Notes: generated by a model not told the origin, from the letters alone. A DNA stretch of 64,000 nt from Variovorax saccharolyticus (GCF_030316765.1 NZ_JASZYT010000008.1:348037-412036); one strand, 5' to 3'. Positions 42,601-53,701 are shown, counted from the first letter of the stretch. Made by a program: numbers and translations.

Positions 42601-43893
42601 ATGGCCATCCCTACCCACCAACCTCTTGCCGAACGACTCCGCCCGCGCACGCTGGGCGAAGTGATCGGACAGCAGCACTTGCTCGGCCCGGGCATGCCGC
42701 TGCGCATCGCCTTCGAGTCCGGCCAGCCGCACTCCTGCATCCTCTGGGGCCCGCCCGGCGTGGGCAAGACCACCATCGCGCGCCTGATGGCCGATGCCTT
42801 CGACGCCCAGTTCCTGAGCATCAGCGCGGTGCTCGGCGGCGTGAAGGACATCCGCGACGCGGTCGAACGCGCCCTGTCGGCGCGCGACGGGCTCGAGCAG
42901 CGCCGCACCATCGTCTTCGTCGACGAGGTGCATCGCTTCAACAAGAGCCAGCAGGACGCCTTCCTGCCGCATGTCGAGTCGGGCCTGTTCACCTTCATCG
43001 GCGCGACCACCGAGAACCCGTCCTTCGAAGTCAATTCGGCCCTGCTGTCGCGGGCCGCGGTGTACGTACTGCAGCCGCTCGGCGAGGCCGATCTCGAGAA
43101 GATCGTCGAGCGGGCACAGGACATCCAGGCGGTGCCGAAGATCGATGCCGAGGCGGTCGATCGCCTGGTCGCCTATGCCGACGGCGACGCCCGCCGCCTG
43201 CTCAACACGCTCGAGACGCTGGCGGTCGCCGCGAAGGCCGAGAAGCTGACCGACATCACCGACGTCTGGCTGCTGCGCGTGCTCGGTGAGCGGCTGCGGC
43301 GCTACGACAAGGGCGGCGAGCAGTTCTACGACACCATCTCGGCGCTGCACAAGTCGGTGCGCGGCAGCGACCCCGATGCGGCGCTGTACTGGTTCGTGCG
43401 CATGCTCGATGGCGGCGCCGACCCGCGCTACATGGCGCGCCGGCTGGTGCGCATGGCGAGCGAGGACATCGGCCTGGCCGACCCGCGCGCGCTGCGGCTC
43501 GCGCTCGACGCGGCCGAAGTCTACGAGCGCCTCGGCACGCCCGAAGGCGAGCTGGCGCTGGCCCAGTGCGTGGTCTATCTCGCGGTGGCACCGAAGTCGA
43601 ATGCGGTCTACAAGGCCTACAACGAAGTCAAGGCCTTCATCAAGTCGGACGGCACGCGGCCGGTGCCGATGCACCTGCGCAACGCGCCGACGACCCTGAT
43701 GAAGCAGCTCGACTACGGCAAGGGCTACCGCTACGCGCACGACGAGGAGGGCGGCTTCGCGGCCGGCGAGAGCTATCTGCCCGAAGGCCTCGAGGCGCCG
43801 CCGTTCTACCGTCCCGTGGAGCGGGGGCTCGAAATCCGCATCGCGGAAAAGCTGCGCGAACTGCGAAAACGCAACCAGGACGCGGCCGGCTGA
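42601..43893 (+). CDS. rarA: Replication-associated recombination protein A (AAA+)
   Basis: A 430-residue clamp-loader-like AAA+ ATPase (MgsA/WRNIP1 family). It begins with PLAERLRPRTLGEVIGQQHLLGPGMPL, Walker A is GPPGVGKTT (50-58), Walker B is FVDEVHRFNKSQQDAFLPHVE, and sensor 1 is GATTENPSFEVNSALLSRA. The C-terminal tetramerisation domain is present (DGGADPRYMARRLVRMASEDIGLADPRAL). RarA acts at stalled replication forks with SSB. The ftsK-lolA-rarA neighbourhood is conserved. A terminator follows at 44.0 kb. Confidence 0.96.
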   Translation: MAIPTHQPLAERLRPRTLGEVIGQQHLLGPGMPLRIAFESGQPHSCILWGPPGVGKTTIARLMADAFDAQFLSISAVLGGVKDIRDAVERALSARDGLEQRRTIVFVDEVHRFNKSQQDAFLPHVESGLFTFIGATTENPSFEVNSALLSRAAVYVLQPLGEADLEKIVERAQDIQAVPKIDAEAVDRLVAYADGDARRLLNTLETLAVAAKAEKLTDITDVWLLRVLGERLRRYDKGGEQFYDTISALHKSVRGSDPDAALYWFVRMLDGGADPRYMARRLVRMASEDIGLADPRALRLALDAAEVYERLGTPEGELALAQCVVYLAVAPKSNAVYKAYNEVKAFIKSDGTRPVPMHLRNAPTTLMKQLDYGKGYRYAHDEEGGFAAGESYLPEGLEAPPFYRPVERGLEIRIAEKLRELRKRNQDAAG

Positions 43894-44016
43894 TACTGCC
43901 CGGCAGAGACGCCGATACTCCCTTGCGCCACCGATGCACTTCGGATGTGCGCCAGCGGGAAAACCCCGTCGAATACGCACCAGAAGGGCGATCCGCGCTA
44001 ATTACAATCCCGCCAC

Positions 44017-44051
44017 AAACCCGCCGTCGTCACATGCTGGCGGGTTTTTTG
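44017..44051 (+). terminator. Intrinsic terminator between rarA and the liv operon
   Basis: AAACCCGCC pairs with GGCGGGTTT across a 13-base loop (GTCGTCACATGCT), followed by TTT. TACAAT at 44003-44008 could be a -10 element just ahead of it, in which case the hairpin would lie at the start of the liv transcript. Confidence 0.8.
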
Positions 44052-44061
44052 CTAAGTGAAA

Positions 44062-44088
44062 CCCTGGCGTTCCAACCAGAACGCAGGG
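44062..44088 (+). other. Second stem-loop in the livH leader
   Basis: CCCTG-G-CGTTC pairs with GAACG-CAGGG (one bulged G) around CAACCA, between the terminator and livH. No T tract follows. It may contribute to leader regulation or to transcript stability. Confidence 0.4.
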
Positions 44089-44141
44089 GTCAGCCGGGCG
44101 CCTCTCGAGGGCGTCGACACACAAAAAAAGGGATTTTCGTT

Positions 44142-45071
44142 ATGGACATCTTGCTGCAGCAGATCATCAACGGTCTGGTTCTCGGCAGCATGTACGCCTT
44201 GATAGCCTTGGGCTATACCATGGTGTACGGCATCATCAACCTCATCAATTTCGCCCACGGGGAAGTGTTGATGGTCGGGGCCCTGACCAGTTGGAGCATC
44301 ATCGGCCTCATGCAGGAGTCGATGCCCGGCACGCCGGGCTGGCTGATCCTGCTGATCGCCTTGCTGATCGCCTGCGTGGTGGCCGCCACGCTCAACTTCG
44401 TGATCGAGAAGGTGGCCTACCGGCCGCTGCGCAACAGCCCGAAGCTGGCACCGCTGATCACCGCGATCGGCATGTCGATCCTGCTCCAGACGCTGGCGAT
44501 GATCATCTGGAAGCCGACCAACAAGGCCTATCCGAACCTGCTGTCGACCACGCCGATCCACATCGGCGGCGCCGTGATCTCGCCGACCCAGGTCATGATC
44601 CTGAGCGTGACCGCGATCTGCCTGGCGGTCCTCACCTGGCTGGTCAACTACACCAAGCTCGGCCGCGCGATGCGCGCCACCGCCGAGAATCCGCGGGTCG
44701 CCGCCCTGATGGGCATCCGCCCGGACATGGTGATCTCGGCGACCTTCATCATCGGCGCCGTGCTGGCGGCGGTTGCGGGCGTGATGTACGCCTCCAACTA
44801 CGGCATCGCGCAGCATGCGATGGGCTTCATCCCCGGACTCAAGGCCTTCACGGCGGCGGTGTTCGGCGGTATCGGCAACCTGGCCGGCGCGGTGGTCGGC
44901 GGCATCCTGCTGGGGCTCATCGAGGCCATCGGCTCGGGCTACATCGGCACTCTCACCGGCGGTGTGCTGGGCAGCCACTACAGCGACATCTTCGCGTTCG
45001 TCGTGCTGATCATCATGCTCACGCTGCGGCCTTCCGGCCTGCTCGGCGAGCGCGTGGCGGACCGGGCTTGA
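44142..45071 (+). CDS. livH: Branched-chain amino-acid ABC transporter permease LivH
   Basis: A 309-residue membrane protein with eight or nine helices. It begins with the LivH landmark LLQQIINGLVLGSMYALIALGYTMVYGIINLINFAHGE. The conserved EAA-like loop is GRAMRATAENPRVAALMGI. It builds the transport channel together with LivM. I chose the ATG at 44142, which has AAAGGGAT upstream; the frame remains open to an ATG at 44034 inside the upstream terminator loop. First gene of livHMGF. Confidence 0.94.
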   Translation: MDILLQQIINGLVLGSMYALIALGYTMVYGIINLINFAHGEVLMVGALTSWSIIGLMQESMPGTPGWLILLIALLIACVVAATLNFVIEKVAYRPLRNSPKLAPLITAIGMSILLQTLAMIIWKPTNKAYPNLLSTTPIHIGGAVISPTQVMILSVTAICLAVLTWLVNYTKLGRAMRATAENPRVAALMGIRPDMVISATFIIGAVLAAVAGVMYASNYGIAQHAMGFIPGLKAFTAAVFGGIGNLAGAVVGGILLGLIEAIGSGYIGTLTGGVLGSHYSDIFAFVVLIIMLTLRPSGLLGERVADRA

Positions 45072-45081
45072 GGAGCGCGCC

Positions 45082-46263
<1,182 letters not shown>

Positions 46264-46281
46264 GCCAGGGACGCAAGCAAC

Positions 46282-47052
46282 ATGACTGAAACCATTCTCG
46301 ACGTCCGCGGCATTTCGAAGCGCTTCGGCGGCCTGCAGGCCCTCTCCGATGTCGGCATCAAGATCCTGCGCGGGCAGGTCTACGGCCTGATCGGCCCCAA
46401 CGGTGCCGGCAAGACCACTTTCTTCAACGTGATCACCGGGCTCTACACGCCCGACAGCGGCAGCTTCGAGCTGGCCGGCAAGCCCTACCAGCCGACCGCG
46501 GTGCACGAGGTGGCCAAGGCCGGCATCGCGCGCACCTTCCAGAACATTCGACTCTTCGCGGAAATGACCGCGCTCGAGAACGTGATGGTGGGTCGCCATG
46601 TGCGCACGCATTCGGGCGTGTTCGGCGCGATCTTCCGCTCCGGCGGCTTCAAGGCCGAAGAGGCGGCGATCGCCGAGCGGGCGCACGAACTGCTCGAGTA
46701 TGTCGGCATCGGCAAGTTTGCCGACTACAAGGCCCGCACGCTGTCGTACGGCGACCAGCGGCGCCTGGAGATCGCCCGCGCGCTGGCCACCGACCCGCAG
46801 CTGATCGCGCTCGACGAGCCGGCGGCCGGCATGAATGCGACCGAGAAGGTGATGCTGCGCGAGCTGATCGACCGCATTCGCAAGGACAACCGCACCATCC
46901 TCTTGATCGAGCATGACGTGAAGCTGGTGATGGGCCTGTGCGACCGCGTGACGGTGCTGGACTATGGCAAGCAGATCGCCGAGGGCACCCCGGCGGACGT
47001 GCAGAAGAACGAAAAGGTGATCGAGGCCTACCTCGGCACGGGAGGACACTGA
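46282..47052 (+). CDS. livG: Branched-chain amino-acid ABC transporter ATPase LivG
   Basis: A 256-residue ABC ATPase. Walker A is GPNGAGKTTFFN, the LivG-specific ARTFQNIRLFAEMTALENVMVG follows, the signature is LSYGDQRRLEIAR and Walker B is LIALDEPAAGMN. It energises uptake through LivHM. livF starts 1 bp after its stop, so expression is tightly coupled. Confidence 0.95.
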   Translation: MTETILDVRGISKRFGGLQALSDVGIKILRGQVYGLIGPNGAGKTTFFNVITGLYTPDSGSFELAGKPYQPTAVHEVAKAGIARTFQNIRLFAEMTALENVMVGRHVRTHSGVFGAIFRSGGFKAEEAAIAERAHELLEYVGIGKFADYKARTLSYGDQRRLEIARALATDPQLIALDEPAAGMNATEKVMLRELIDRIRKDNRTILLIEHDVKLVMGLCDRVTVLDYGKQIAEGTPADVQKNEKVIEAYLGTGGH

Positions 47053-47053
47053 G

Positions 47054-47770
47054 ATGGCACAGACACTACTGAAGGTGAGCGGCGTGAAGGTCGCCTATGG
47101 CGGCATTCAGGCCGTGAAGGGCATCGACTTCGAGGTCCGCGAGGGCGAGCTGGTGTCGTTGATCGGCTCCAACGGCGCCGGCAAGACCACCACCATGAAG
47201 GCCATCACGGGCACGCTGCCCTTCCTGGCCGGCGACATCGAGTTCCTCGGCAAGAGCATCAAGGGCCGCGGCGCCTGGGACCTGGTCGGCGAAGGGCTGG
47301 TGATGGTGCCCGAGGGCCGCGGCGTGTTCACGCGCATGACGATCACCGAGAACCTGCAGATCGGCGCCTACATCCGCAAGGACAAGGCCGAGATCGAAAA
47401 GGACATCGAGCGCGTGTTCGCGACCTTCCCGCGGCTCAAGGAGCGCGCCACGCAGCTGGCCGGCACGATGTCGGGAGGCGAGCAGCAGATGCTGGCGATG
47501 GGCCGCGCGCTGATGGCGCGCCCCAAGGTGCTGCTGCTCGACGAGCCGTCGATGGGCCTGTCGCCGATCATGGTCGACAAGATCTTCGAGGTCGTGAAGC
47601 AGGTCTACGACCAGGGCGTGACGGTGCTGCTGGTCGAGCAGAACGCCAGCCGCGCCCTGCAGCTGGCCGACCGCGGCTATGTGATGGAGTCGGGCCTGAT
47701 CACGATGAGCGGCGACGCCAAGGTGATGCTGAGCGACCCGAAGGTCCGGGCCGCCTATCTCGGCGAGTGA
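47054..47770 (+). CDS. livF: Branched-chain amino-acid ABC transporter ATPase LivF
   Basis: A 238-residue ABC ATPase. Walker A is GSNGAGKTTTM, the LivF hallmark is VPEGRGVFTRMTITENLQIGAY, the signature is MSGGEQQMLAMGRALM and Walker B is VLLLDEPSMGLSP. It pairs with LivG. Its stop TGA sits directly against the stop of the opposed Bug gene, forming the palindrome TGATCA. No livJ/livK binding-protein gene is in the window. Confidence 0.95.
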   Translation: MAQTLLKVSGVKVAYGGIQAVKGIDFEVREGELVSLIGSNGAGKTTTMKAITGTLPFLAGDIEFLGKSIKGRGAWDLVGEGLVMVPEGRGVFTRMTITENLQIGAYIRKDKAEIEKDIERVFATFPRLKERATQLAGTMSGGEQQMLAMGRALMARPKVLLLDEPSMGLSPIMVDKIFEVVKQVYDQGVTVLLVEQNASRALQLADRGYVMESGLITMSGDAKVMLSDPKVRAAYLGE

Positions 47771-48742
47771 TCAGTCCACCTTTGCGCCGGTGGCCTTGAC
47801 GACTTTTTCGTACTTGGCCAGTTCGCTCTTCATGAAGGCGCCGAACTGATCCGGCGTGCTGGCCACGGGTTCGGCCAGCAGCGTCGCGAAACGGGTCCTG
47901 GTGTCGGGCGAATCGAGCGCGGCGACGAAGGCGTGGTTGAGCTTGGCGACCACCTCCGGCGGCGTGCCGGCCGGCGCCACCAGACCCCACCAGGTGTCGA
48001 TGGAGAAGCCCTTCAGCGTGGCGGCCACCGTGGGCACCTCGGGCAGCGCAGCGCTGCGCTGCGCGGTGGTGACCGCGATCGCCTTCAGCTTGCCCGAGCG
48101 GATGTTCGGCGCCGCCGTCGCGAGGTTGTCGAAATTGAAATCGACCTGGCCCGACAGCAGCGCGAGCTGCGCCGGGTTGCCGCCGTTGTAGGGGATGTGG
48201 ACCGCGAAGATGCCGGCTTCCTTCTTGAACATCTCGCCCGCCAGGTGGCCGGCGCTGCCGTTGCCGCCGCTGCCGTAGTTGAGCTTGCCCGGGTTGGCCT
48301 TGCCGTAGGCGATCAGGTCGGCCAGCGTGTTGATCTTCAGCCGCTGCGCGGTCTCGGCGTTCATCACCAGCACGTTGGGCACGCGCACCATCTGCGTCAC
48401 CGGCGCGAAGTCGGTGGCGGCGTTGAAGGGCATCCTGGCGTAGAGCCAGGGATTGACCGCGTTCGTGGCCGTGGCCGCGATGCCGATGGTCAGGCCGTCA
48501 GGCGCCGCCTTGGCCACTGCATCGGCCCCGATGTTGCCGCCGGCGCCGGGCTTGTTGTCGATGATGACGGTGCCCAGCGAATCCTTGACGCGCTCGGCCA
48601 GCACCCGCGCCGTGACGTCGATCGGACCTCCCGCGGCGTAGGGCACGATCAGCCGGATCGGCCGCTGCTGCGCGTTCGCCTGGCCGGTTGCCAGCAGGGC
48701 TGCGGCCGACAGCAGGGTCAGCAGGAAATGACGGGCTTTCAT
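47771..48742 (-). CDS. Bug/TctC-family periplasmic solute-binding protein
   Basis: A 323-residue receptor with signal peptide (MKARHFLLTLLSAAALLATGQANA). Bug-family motifs follow: RPIRLIVPYAAGGPID, DNKPGAGGNIGADAVAK and GLVAPAGTPPEVV. The ATG at 48751 (three codons upstream) is equally possible. It lies 19 bp downstream of the ferredoxin-reductase gene on the same strand. No TctAB genes are adjacent, so it probably works with a transporter encoded elsewhere, as most of the many Bug proteins in these genomes do. Confidence 0.92.
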   Translation of the reverse strand: MKARHFLLTLLSAAALLATGQANAQQRPIRLIVPYAAGGPIDVTARVLAERVKDSLGTVIIDNKPGAGGNIGADAVAKAAPDGLTIGIAATATNAVNPWLYARMPFNAATDFAPVTQMVRVPNVLVMNAETAQRLKINTLADLIAYGKANPGKLNYGSGGNGSAGHLAGEMFKKEAGIFAVHIPYNGGNPAQLALLSGQVDFNFDNLATAAPNIRSGKLKAIAVTTAQRSAALPEVPTVAATLKGFSIDTWWGLVAPAGTPPEVVAKLNHAFVAALDSPDTRTRFATLLAEPVASTPDQFGAFMKSELAKYEKVVKATGAKVD

Positions 48743-48761
48743 GGGGTGCATCGGGTGTGTC

Positions 48762-49826
48762 TCAGGGCAGGGCCTTGTCGGCCTCGGTGGTGAAGGCGTC
48801 GGCGTAGAACTCGTCTTCGGGCAGTCCGCGTTGCGCGATGTAGTCCTGCTTGGCGGAGTCGACCACGATCGGCGCACCGCAGGCGTAGACCTGGTGGCCC
48901 GAGAGGTCGTCGAAGTCTTCCATGACCGCGCGATGGACGAAGCCGGTGCGTCCGCGCCAGTCGTCCTCGGGCACCGCGTTCGAGACCACGGGCACGTAGC
49001 GCAGGTTCGGCATCTGCTGGAGCTGGGTGCGTACCCATTCGTCCATGTAGAGGTCCTCCGGCCGCCGCCCGCCCCAGTACAGGGTGGCCGGCCGATCGAT
49101 GCCCTTGAACTGCATGTGCTCCAGCAGCGCCTTGATCGGCGCGAAGCCGGTGCCCGAAGCCAGCAGCACCAGCGGCTTGGCGGAGTCCTCGCGCAGGAAG
49201 AAGCTGCCATACGGGCCCTCGATGCGCAGGATTTCCTTCTCTTTCATGGCGCCGAAGACATGGTCGGTGAACTTGCCGCCCGGCAGGTGCCGGATGTGCA
49301 GCTCGAGCCCGGTGCCGGCCTGCTGCAGCGTATGGGGCGCATTGGCCATCGAGTAGCTGCGCCGGGTGCCGTCGCGCAGGATGAACTCCACGTACTGCCC
49401 CGCATGGAACTGCAGAGGCTCGCCCGCGGGCAGCTGCAGGCGCAGCAGGACCACGTCGTGCGACTGTTTGGCGAGCGCCTGCACCCGCACCGGCATCTTC
49501 CGGATCGGGAAGGCGCCGGCCTCGGTCACCTGGCGCGATTCGAGGACGACGTCGCTCTCGGGCCGGGCGCAGCAGGTGAGCACGTAGCCGGCGAGCTGCT
49601 CTTCGGCGCTCAGCGCCTTGCTCTGGTGCGGGCCCAGGCTGACCTTGCCCGACAGCTTCTTGCATTTGCAGGAGCCGCAGGCGCCGTCCTTGCAGCCATA
49701 GGGGAGGCCGATGCCCTGGCGGATGCCGGCCGCCAGGATGGTTTCGTCGGCAAGGGCGGCGAAATGGCGCCCGCTCGGCTCCACCGTGATCTGAAAGCCC
49801 GCTTCGCTCGGCGCTGCGCTGGTCAT
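48762..49826 (-). CDS. [2Fe-2S] ferredoxin-NAD(P)H reductase (CDP-6-deoxyglucoseen reductase-like)
   Basis: A 354-residue electron-transfer flavoprotein with three domains. The N-terminal plant-type ferredoxin has the Fe-S pattern CKDGACGSCKCK (about residues 47-58) and later CCARP. An FAD domain (RSYSMANAPH) and an NAD domain (LLASGTGFAPIKALLEH, then VYACGAPIVV) follow. This is the AscD/XylA-type reductase layout, which passes electrons to an oxygenase or a dehydratase. No partner oxygenase or sugar genes are nearby. ATG 49826 was chosen at the domain start; an ATG 24 bases upstream is also in frame. Confidence 0.87.
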   Translation of the reverse strand: MTSAAPSEAGFQITVEPSGRHFAALADETILAAGIRQGIGLPYGCKDGACGSCKCKKLSGKVSLGPHQSKALSAEEQLAGYVLTCCARPESDVVLESRQVTEAGAFPIRKMPVRVQALAKQSHDVVLLRLQLPAGEPLQFHAGQYVEFILRDGTRRSYSMANAPHTLQQAGTGLELHIRHLPGGKFTDHVFGAMKEKEILRIEGPYGSFFLREDSAKPLVLLASGTGFAPIKALLEHMQFKGIDRPATLYWGGRRPEDLYMDEWVRTQLQQMPNLRYVPVVSNAVPEDDWRGRTGFVHRAVMEDFDDLSGHQVYACGAPIVVDSAKQDYIAQRGLPEDEFYADAFTTEADKALP

Positions 49827-49865
49827 GGGTATTCTTCGTTCTGTGCTCAAAAGGGAGAACGGATT

Positions 49866-50798
49866 TTGCCCTCAATCAACAGCCCCCTCGGTGCGAGGCC
49901 TTCACGCTTCCGGCGCGAGCGCGTGCTCGTGGTCGGTTGCGGCGACGTGGGCCTGCGCGCCGCCGGGCAGCTGCGAGGCCGCGTGAAGCTGATCGCGCTG
50001 ACCTCCTCGACCGATCGCCTGCCGCTGTTGCGCCAGGCGGGCATCACCCCGATCCTGGGGGACCTGGACCAGCCGGCCTCGCTGCGGCGGCTCTCGGGCC
50101 TGGCCACGCGGGTGCTGCACCTGGCGCCGCCGGCGCGCGTCGAGGAGGGCGCGCGATGGTGGCGCGACGCGCGCAGCCTGGCGCTGGCGCGCAGCCTGCG
50201 CCTGCGATCGCTGCCTTCGGCCTTCGTCTACGGCTCGACCAGCGGCGTCTACGGCGACTGCGGCGGCGCCCGGATCCCGGAGACGCGCGCGCTGCGGCCC
50301 GACACGCCGCGCGCGCACCGCCGCGTCGATGCCGAACGCACGGCGCGCTGGCTCGGCCGCGCCGGCATCGCCGTGCGGATCCTGCGCATTCCCGGCATCT
50401 ATGCGCCCGACCGCGAGGGCGGAACGCCGCGCGAACGGCTGCGCAAGGGCACGCCGGTGCTGCGGTCCGAGGACGACGTCTACACCAACCATATCCACGC
50501 CGACGACCTGGCCCGCATCTGCGTCGCGGCGCTGTGGCGCGGCGGTCCGCAGCGCGTGTTCCATGCCAGCGACGACAGCGAGCTCAAGATGGGCGACTAC
50601 GTCGACCTGGCGGCCCGCCTCTATGGCCTGCCGCTGCCGCCGCGGATCGCGCGCGTCGAGGCGCAGGCCCAGCTGCCCCTGTCGCTGCTGAGCTTCATGG
50701 GTGAATCGAGGCGGCTCGACAACGCCCGGCTCAAGCGCGAACTGCGGGTGCGGCTGCGCTATCCGACGGTGGCCGCGGGGCTGCGATCGGCAGGCTGA
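49866..50798 (+). CDS. NAD(P)-binding YeeZ-like epimerase-fold protein (TTG start)
   Basis: A 310-residue atypical extended SDR. The dinucleotide motif is VLVVGCGDVGLRAAGQL, and there are FVYGSTSGVYGDCGG and ILRIPGIYAP segments, as in E. coli YeeZ, a protein of unknown function. The start is TTG at 49866, with AGGGAGAA 8 bases upstream; no ATG or GTG is in frame near it. It is divergent from the ferredoxin reductase gene and convergent with the sigma-54-type regulator. Confidence 0.82.
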   Translation: MPSINSPLGARPSRFRRERVLVVGCGDVGLRAAGQLRGRVKLIALTSSTDRLPLLRQAGITPILGDLDQPASLRRLSGLATRVLHLAPPARVEEGARWWRDARSLALARSLRLRSLPSAFVYGSTSGVYGDCGGARIPETRALRPDTPRAHRRVDAERTARWLGRAGIAVRILRIPGIYAPDREGGTPRERLRKGTPVLRSEDDVYTNHIHADDLARICVAALWRGGPQRVFHASDDSELKMGDYVDLAARLYGLPLPPRIARVEAQAQLPLSLLSFMGESRRLDNARLKRELRVRLRYPTVAAGLRSAG

Positions 50799-50843
50799 GG
50801 CGCCCGGCAGCGGTCCGTCTCACGCACGCGGCGGGCCGCCTCT

Positions 50844-51860
<1,017 letters not shown>

Positions 51861-52108
51861 GAGGACGCGAAGCTGAGTGGCGGGTCGGGAACTTCGTAAG
51901 TGAGGGCCTACAGCCGGCCTTCGTGGAGCGAATCTACTCGGCTCGCAACGAAGTGCAATATGACTGACGGCGTACTTGGGAAACGGGCCTTGCGTCGAGA
52001 AAAGAAGCCCTAAGTTCTCGTTGAGCCCGTGCTTGGACTGGCCCTCTAGGCCACAAGGTTTAGCGGTCCGCGGCGCTGCGCGAATGCGGCCCGCGCGGGA
52101 GCGCGGGA
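51861..52108. other. Non-coding interval between the AAA+ regulator and tRNA-Leu
   Basis: 248 bp without a supported gene. On the minus strand the regulator's frame continues through it, but the translated sequence shows no domain. A hairpin CCCGCGC/GCGCGGG lies directly after the tRNA (about 52091-52107) and could mark its 3' end. The interval probably holds the tRNA 3' processing region and the promoter of the regulator. Confidence 0.5.
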
Positions 52109-52193
52109 TGGTGCCCGGGGCCGGAATCGAACCGGCACGCCTTGCGGCGGGGGATTTTGAGTCCCCTGCGTCTACCAATTTCACCACCCGGGC
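52109..52193 (-). tRNA. tRNA-Leu (anticodon CAA)
   Basis: On the minus strand the acceptor stem GCCCGGG pairs with CCCGGGC, followed by discriminator A and an encoded CCA. The anticodon arm is GGGGA-CTCAAAA-TCCCC, giving anticodon CAA (reads UUG). The long variable arm (CGCCGCAAGGCG) is typical of class II tRNA-Leu, and the T arm is GCCGG-TTCGATT-CCGGC. Length 85 with CCA. It is isolated: cysM lies 40 bp away on the other strand. Confidence 0.96.
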
Positions 52194-52233
52194 ACGAAAG
52201 GAAGGCAGCCCAAAATTATGGCACAGTGCCCCT

Positions 52234-53136
52234 ATGCAATATCCGACGATTGAAGACGCGATTGGGAAGACGCCGCTGGTCGCCTTGCAGCGCATCGATG
52301 CGGCCGCCAATGCGCAGCGCGGCAACGTGATCCTGGGCAAGCTCGAGGGCAACAATCCGGCCGGCTCGGTCAAGGACCGGCCGGCCCTGTCGATGATCAA
52401 GCGCGCCGAGGAGCGCGGCGAGATCAAGCCCGGCGACACCCTGATCGAGGCGACCTCCGGCAACACCGGCATCGCGCTGGCGATGGCGGCGGCAATCAAG
52501 GGCTACCGGATGGTCCTGATCATGCCGGAGGACCTGTCGGTCGAGCGCGCCCAGACCATGAAGGCCTTCGGTGCCGAACTCATGCTGACGCCCAAGAGCG
52601 GCGGCATGGAATACGCGCGCGATCTCGCCGAGCAGATGGTGCAGCAGGGCAAGGGCCGGGTGCTCGACCAGTTCGCCAATCCCGACAATCCGCGCATCCA
52701 CTACGAAACCACCGGCCCCGAGATCTGGGCCGACACCGGCGGTCGCATCACGCACTTCGTGAGCGCGATGGGCACCACCGGCACCATCACCGGCGTGTCC
52801 CGCTTCCTGAAGGAAAAGAATCCGGCGGTGCGCATCGTCGGCGCCCAGCCCGACGAAGGCTCGCGCATCCCGGGCATCCGCAAGTGGCCGCAGGAGTACC
52901 TGCCGAAGATCTACGATCCGAGCCGCGTCGACGAGGTGGTCAACGTGAGCCAGGACAACGCCGAGGAGATGTGCCGCCGGCTGGCGCGCGAGGAGGGCAT
53001 CTTCGGCGGCATCTCGGCGGCCGGGGCGCTGTGGGTCGCGCTCGAGATCGCCAGGACGGTCGAGAACGCAACCATCGTCTTCGTGGTGTGCGACCGCGGC
53101 GACCGCTATCTCTCCACCGGTGTCTTCCCGGCCTGA
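52234..53136 (+). CDS. cysM: Cysteine synthase B (O-acetylserine/thiosulfate sulfhydrylase)
   Basis: A 300-residue PLP enzyme. The PLP lysine is Lys47 in NPAGSVKDRPA, the substrate loop is EATSGNTGIALA, and the glycine phosphate cup is GTTGTITG. Length and the RIPGIRKWPQEYLPKIYD segment fit CysM rather than CysK. It makes cysteine or S-sulfocysteine from O-acetylserine with sulfide or thiosulfate. A TusA-like sulfur carrier gene lies two genes downstream, with NUDIX in between (8 bp and 26 bp gaps), so the cluster may be one unit. Confidence 0.95.
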   Translation: MQYPTIEDAIGKTPLVALQRIDAAANAQRGNVILGKLEGNNPAGSVKDRPALSMIKRAEERGEIKPGDTLIEATSGNTGIALAMAAAIKGYRMVLIMPEDLSVERAQTMKAFGAELMLTPKSGGMEYARDLAEQMVQQGKGRVLDQFANPDNPRIHYETTGPEIWADTGGRITHFVSAMGTTGTITGVSRFLKEKNPAVRIVGAQPDEGSRIPGIRKWPQEYLPKIYDPSRVDEVVNVSQDNAEEMCRRLAREEGIFGGISAAGALWVALEIARTVENATIVFVVCDRGDRYLSTGVFPA

Positions 53137-53144
53137 AGGACACC

Positions 53145-53675
53145 ATGGCCACACCCAAGTTCTGCCCCGACTGCGCCACGTCCCTGGCGCACATCGAACT
53201 CGCCGAGGACGGCGGCCCGAAGTCGCGCCTGCGCTGTCCGGCCTGCGGCTGGACCCATTGGAACAATCCGACGCCGGTGCTGGCCGCGATCATCGAGTAC
53301 CGCGGCCAGGTGCTGCTGGCGCGCAACGCGGCCTGGCCGCACAAGATGTACGCCCTGATCACCGGCTTCATGGAGGCCGGCGAGACGCCGCAGGAAGGCA
53401 TCGCGCGCGAGATCAAGGAAGAGACCAACCTCGACGCCAGCGAACTGAACCTGGTCGGTGTCTACGATTTCCAGCGCATGAACCAGGTCATCGTCGCCTA
53501 CCACGCGGTCGCCGACGGCGAGGTTCGACTGTCGCCCGAGCTGGTGGACTATCGCCTCTACGACCTGCCGTCGCTGCGCTGCTGGCCCGCGGGCACCGGC
53601 TATGCGCTGGCCGACTGGCTGCGCACGCGGGGGCACGAGCCCCAGTTCATGGAGTGGCCGCGGCCAGCCTCCTAG
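53145..53675 (+). CDS. NUDIX hydrolase with N-terminal zinc ribbon
   Basis: A 176-residue protein. A zinc ribbon (CPDC near residue 7, CPAC near residue 31) precedes the NUDIX domain, whose Nudix box is complete: GFMEAGETPQEGIAREIKEETN. The architecture resembles a shortened NudC-type NADH pyrophosphatase, but the SQPWPFPxS motif of NudC is absent, so the substrate is unknown. 8 bp after cysM. Confidence 0.9.
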   Translation: MATPKFCPDCATSLAHIELAEDGGPKSRLRCPACGWTHWNNPTPVLAAIIEYRGQVLLARNAAWPHKMYALITGFMEAGETPQEGIAREIKEETNLDASELNLVGVYDFQRMNQVIVAYHAVADGEVRLSPELVDYRLYDLPSLRCWPAGTGYALADWLRTRGHEPQFMEWPRPAS

Positions 53676-53701
53676 AATTGCCGCAGTTTCAAGGAACGGC
53701 C

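Noticed and set aside
43894..44000. Promoter for livH from a classical -35 before TACAAT
   Set aside because: I find no acceptable -35 hexamer 16-18 bp upstream of TACAAT, so no separate promoter feature was called.
52100..52200. tRNA-Leu as an integration site of a mobile element
   Set aside because: No second copy of the tRNA 3' end, integrase, or atypical gene block is found on either side; cysM and a regulator flank it.
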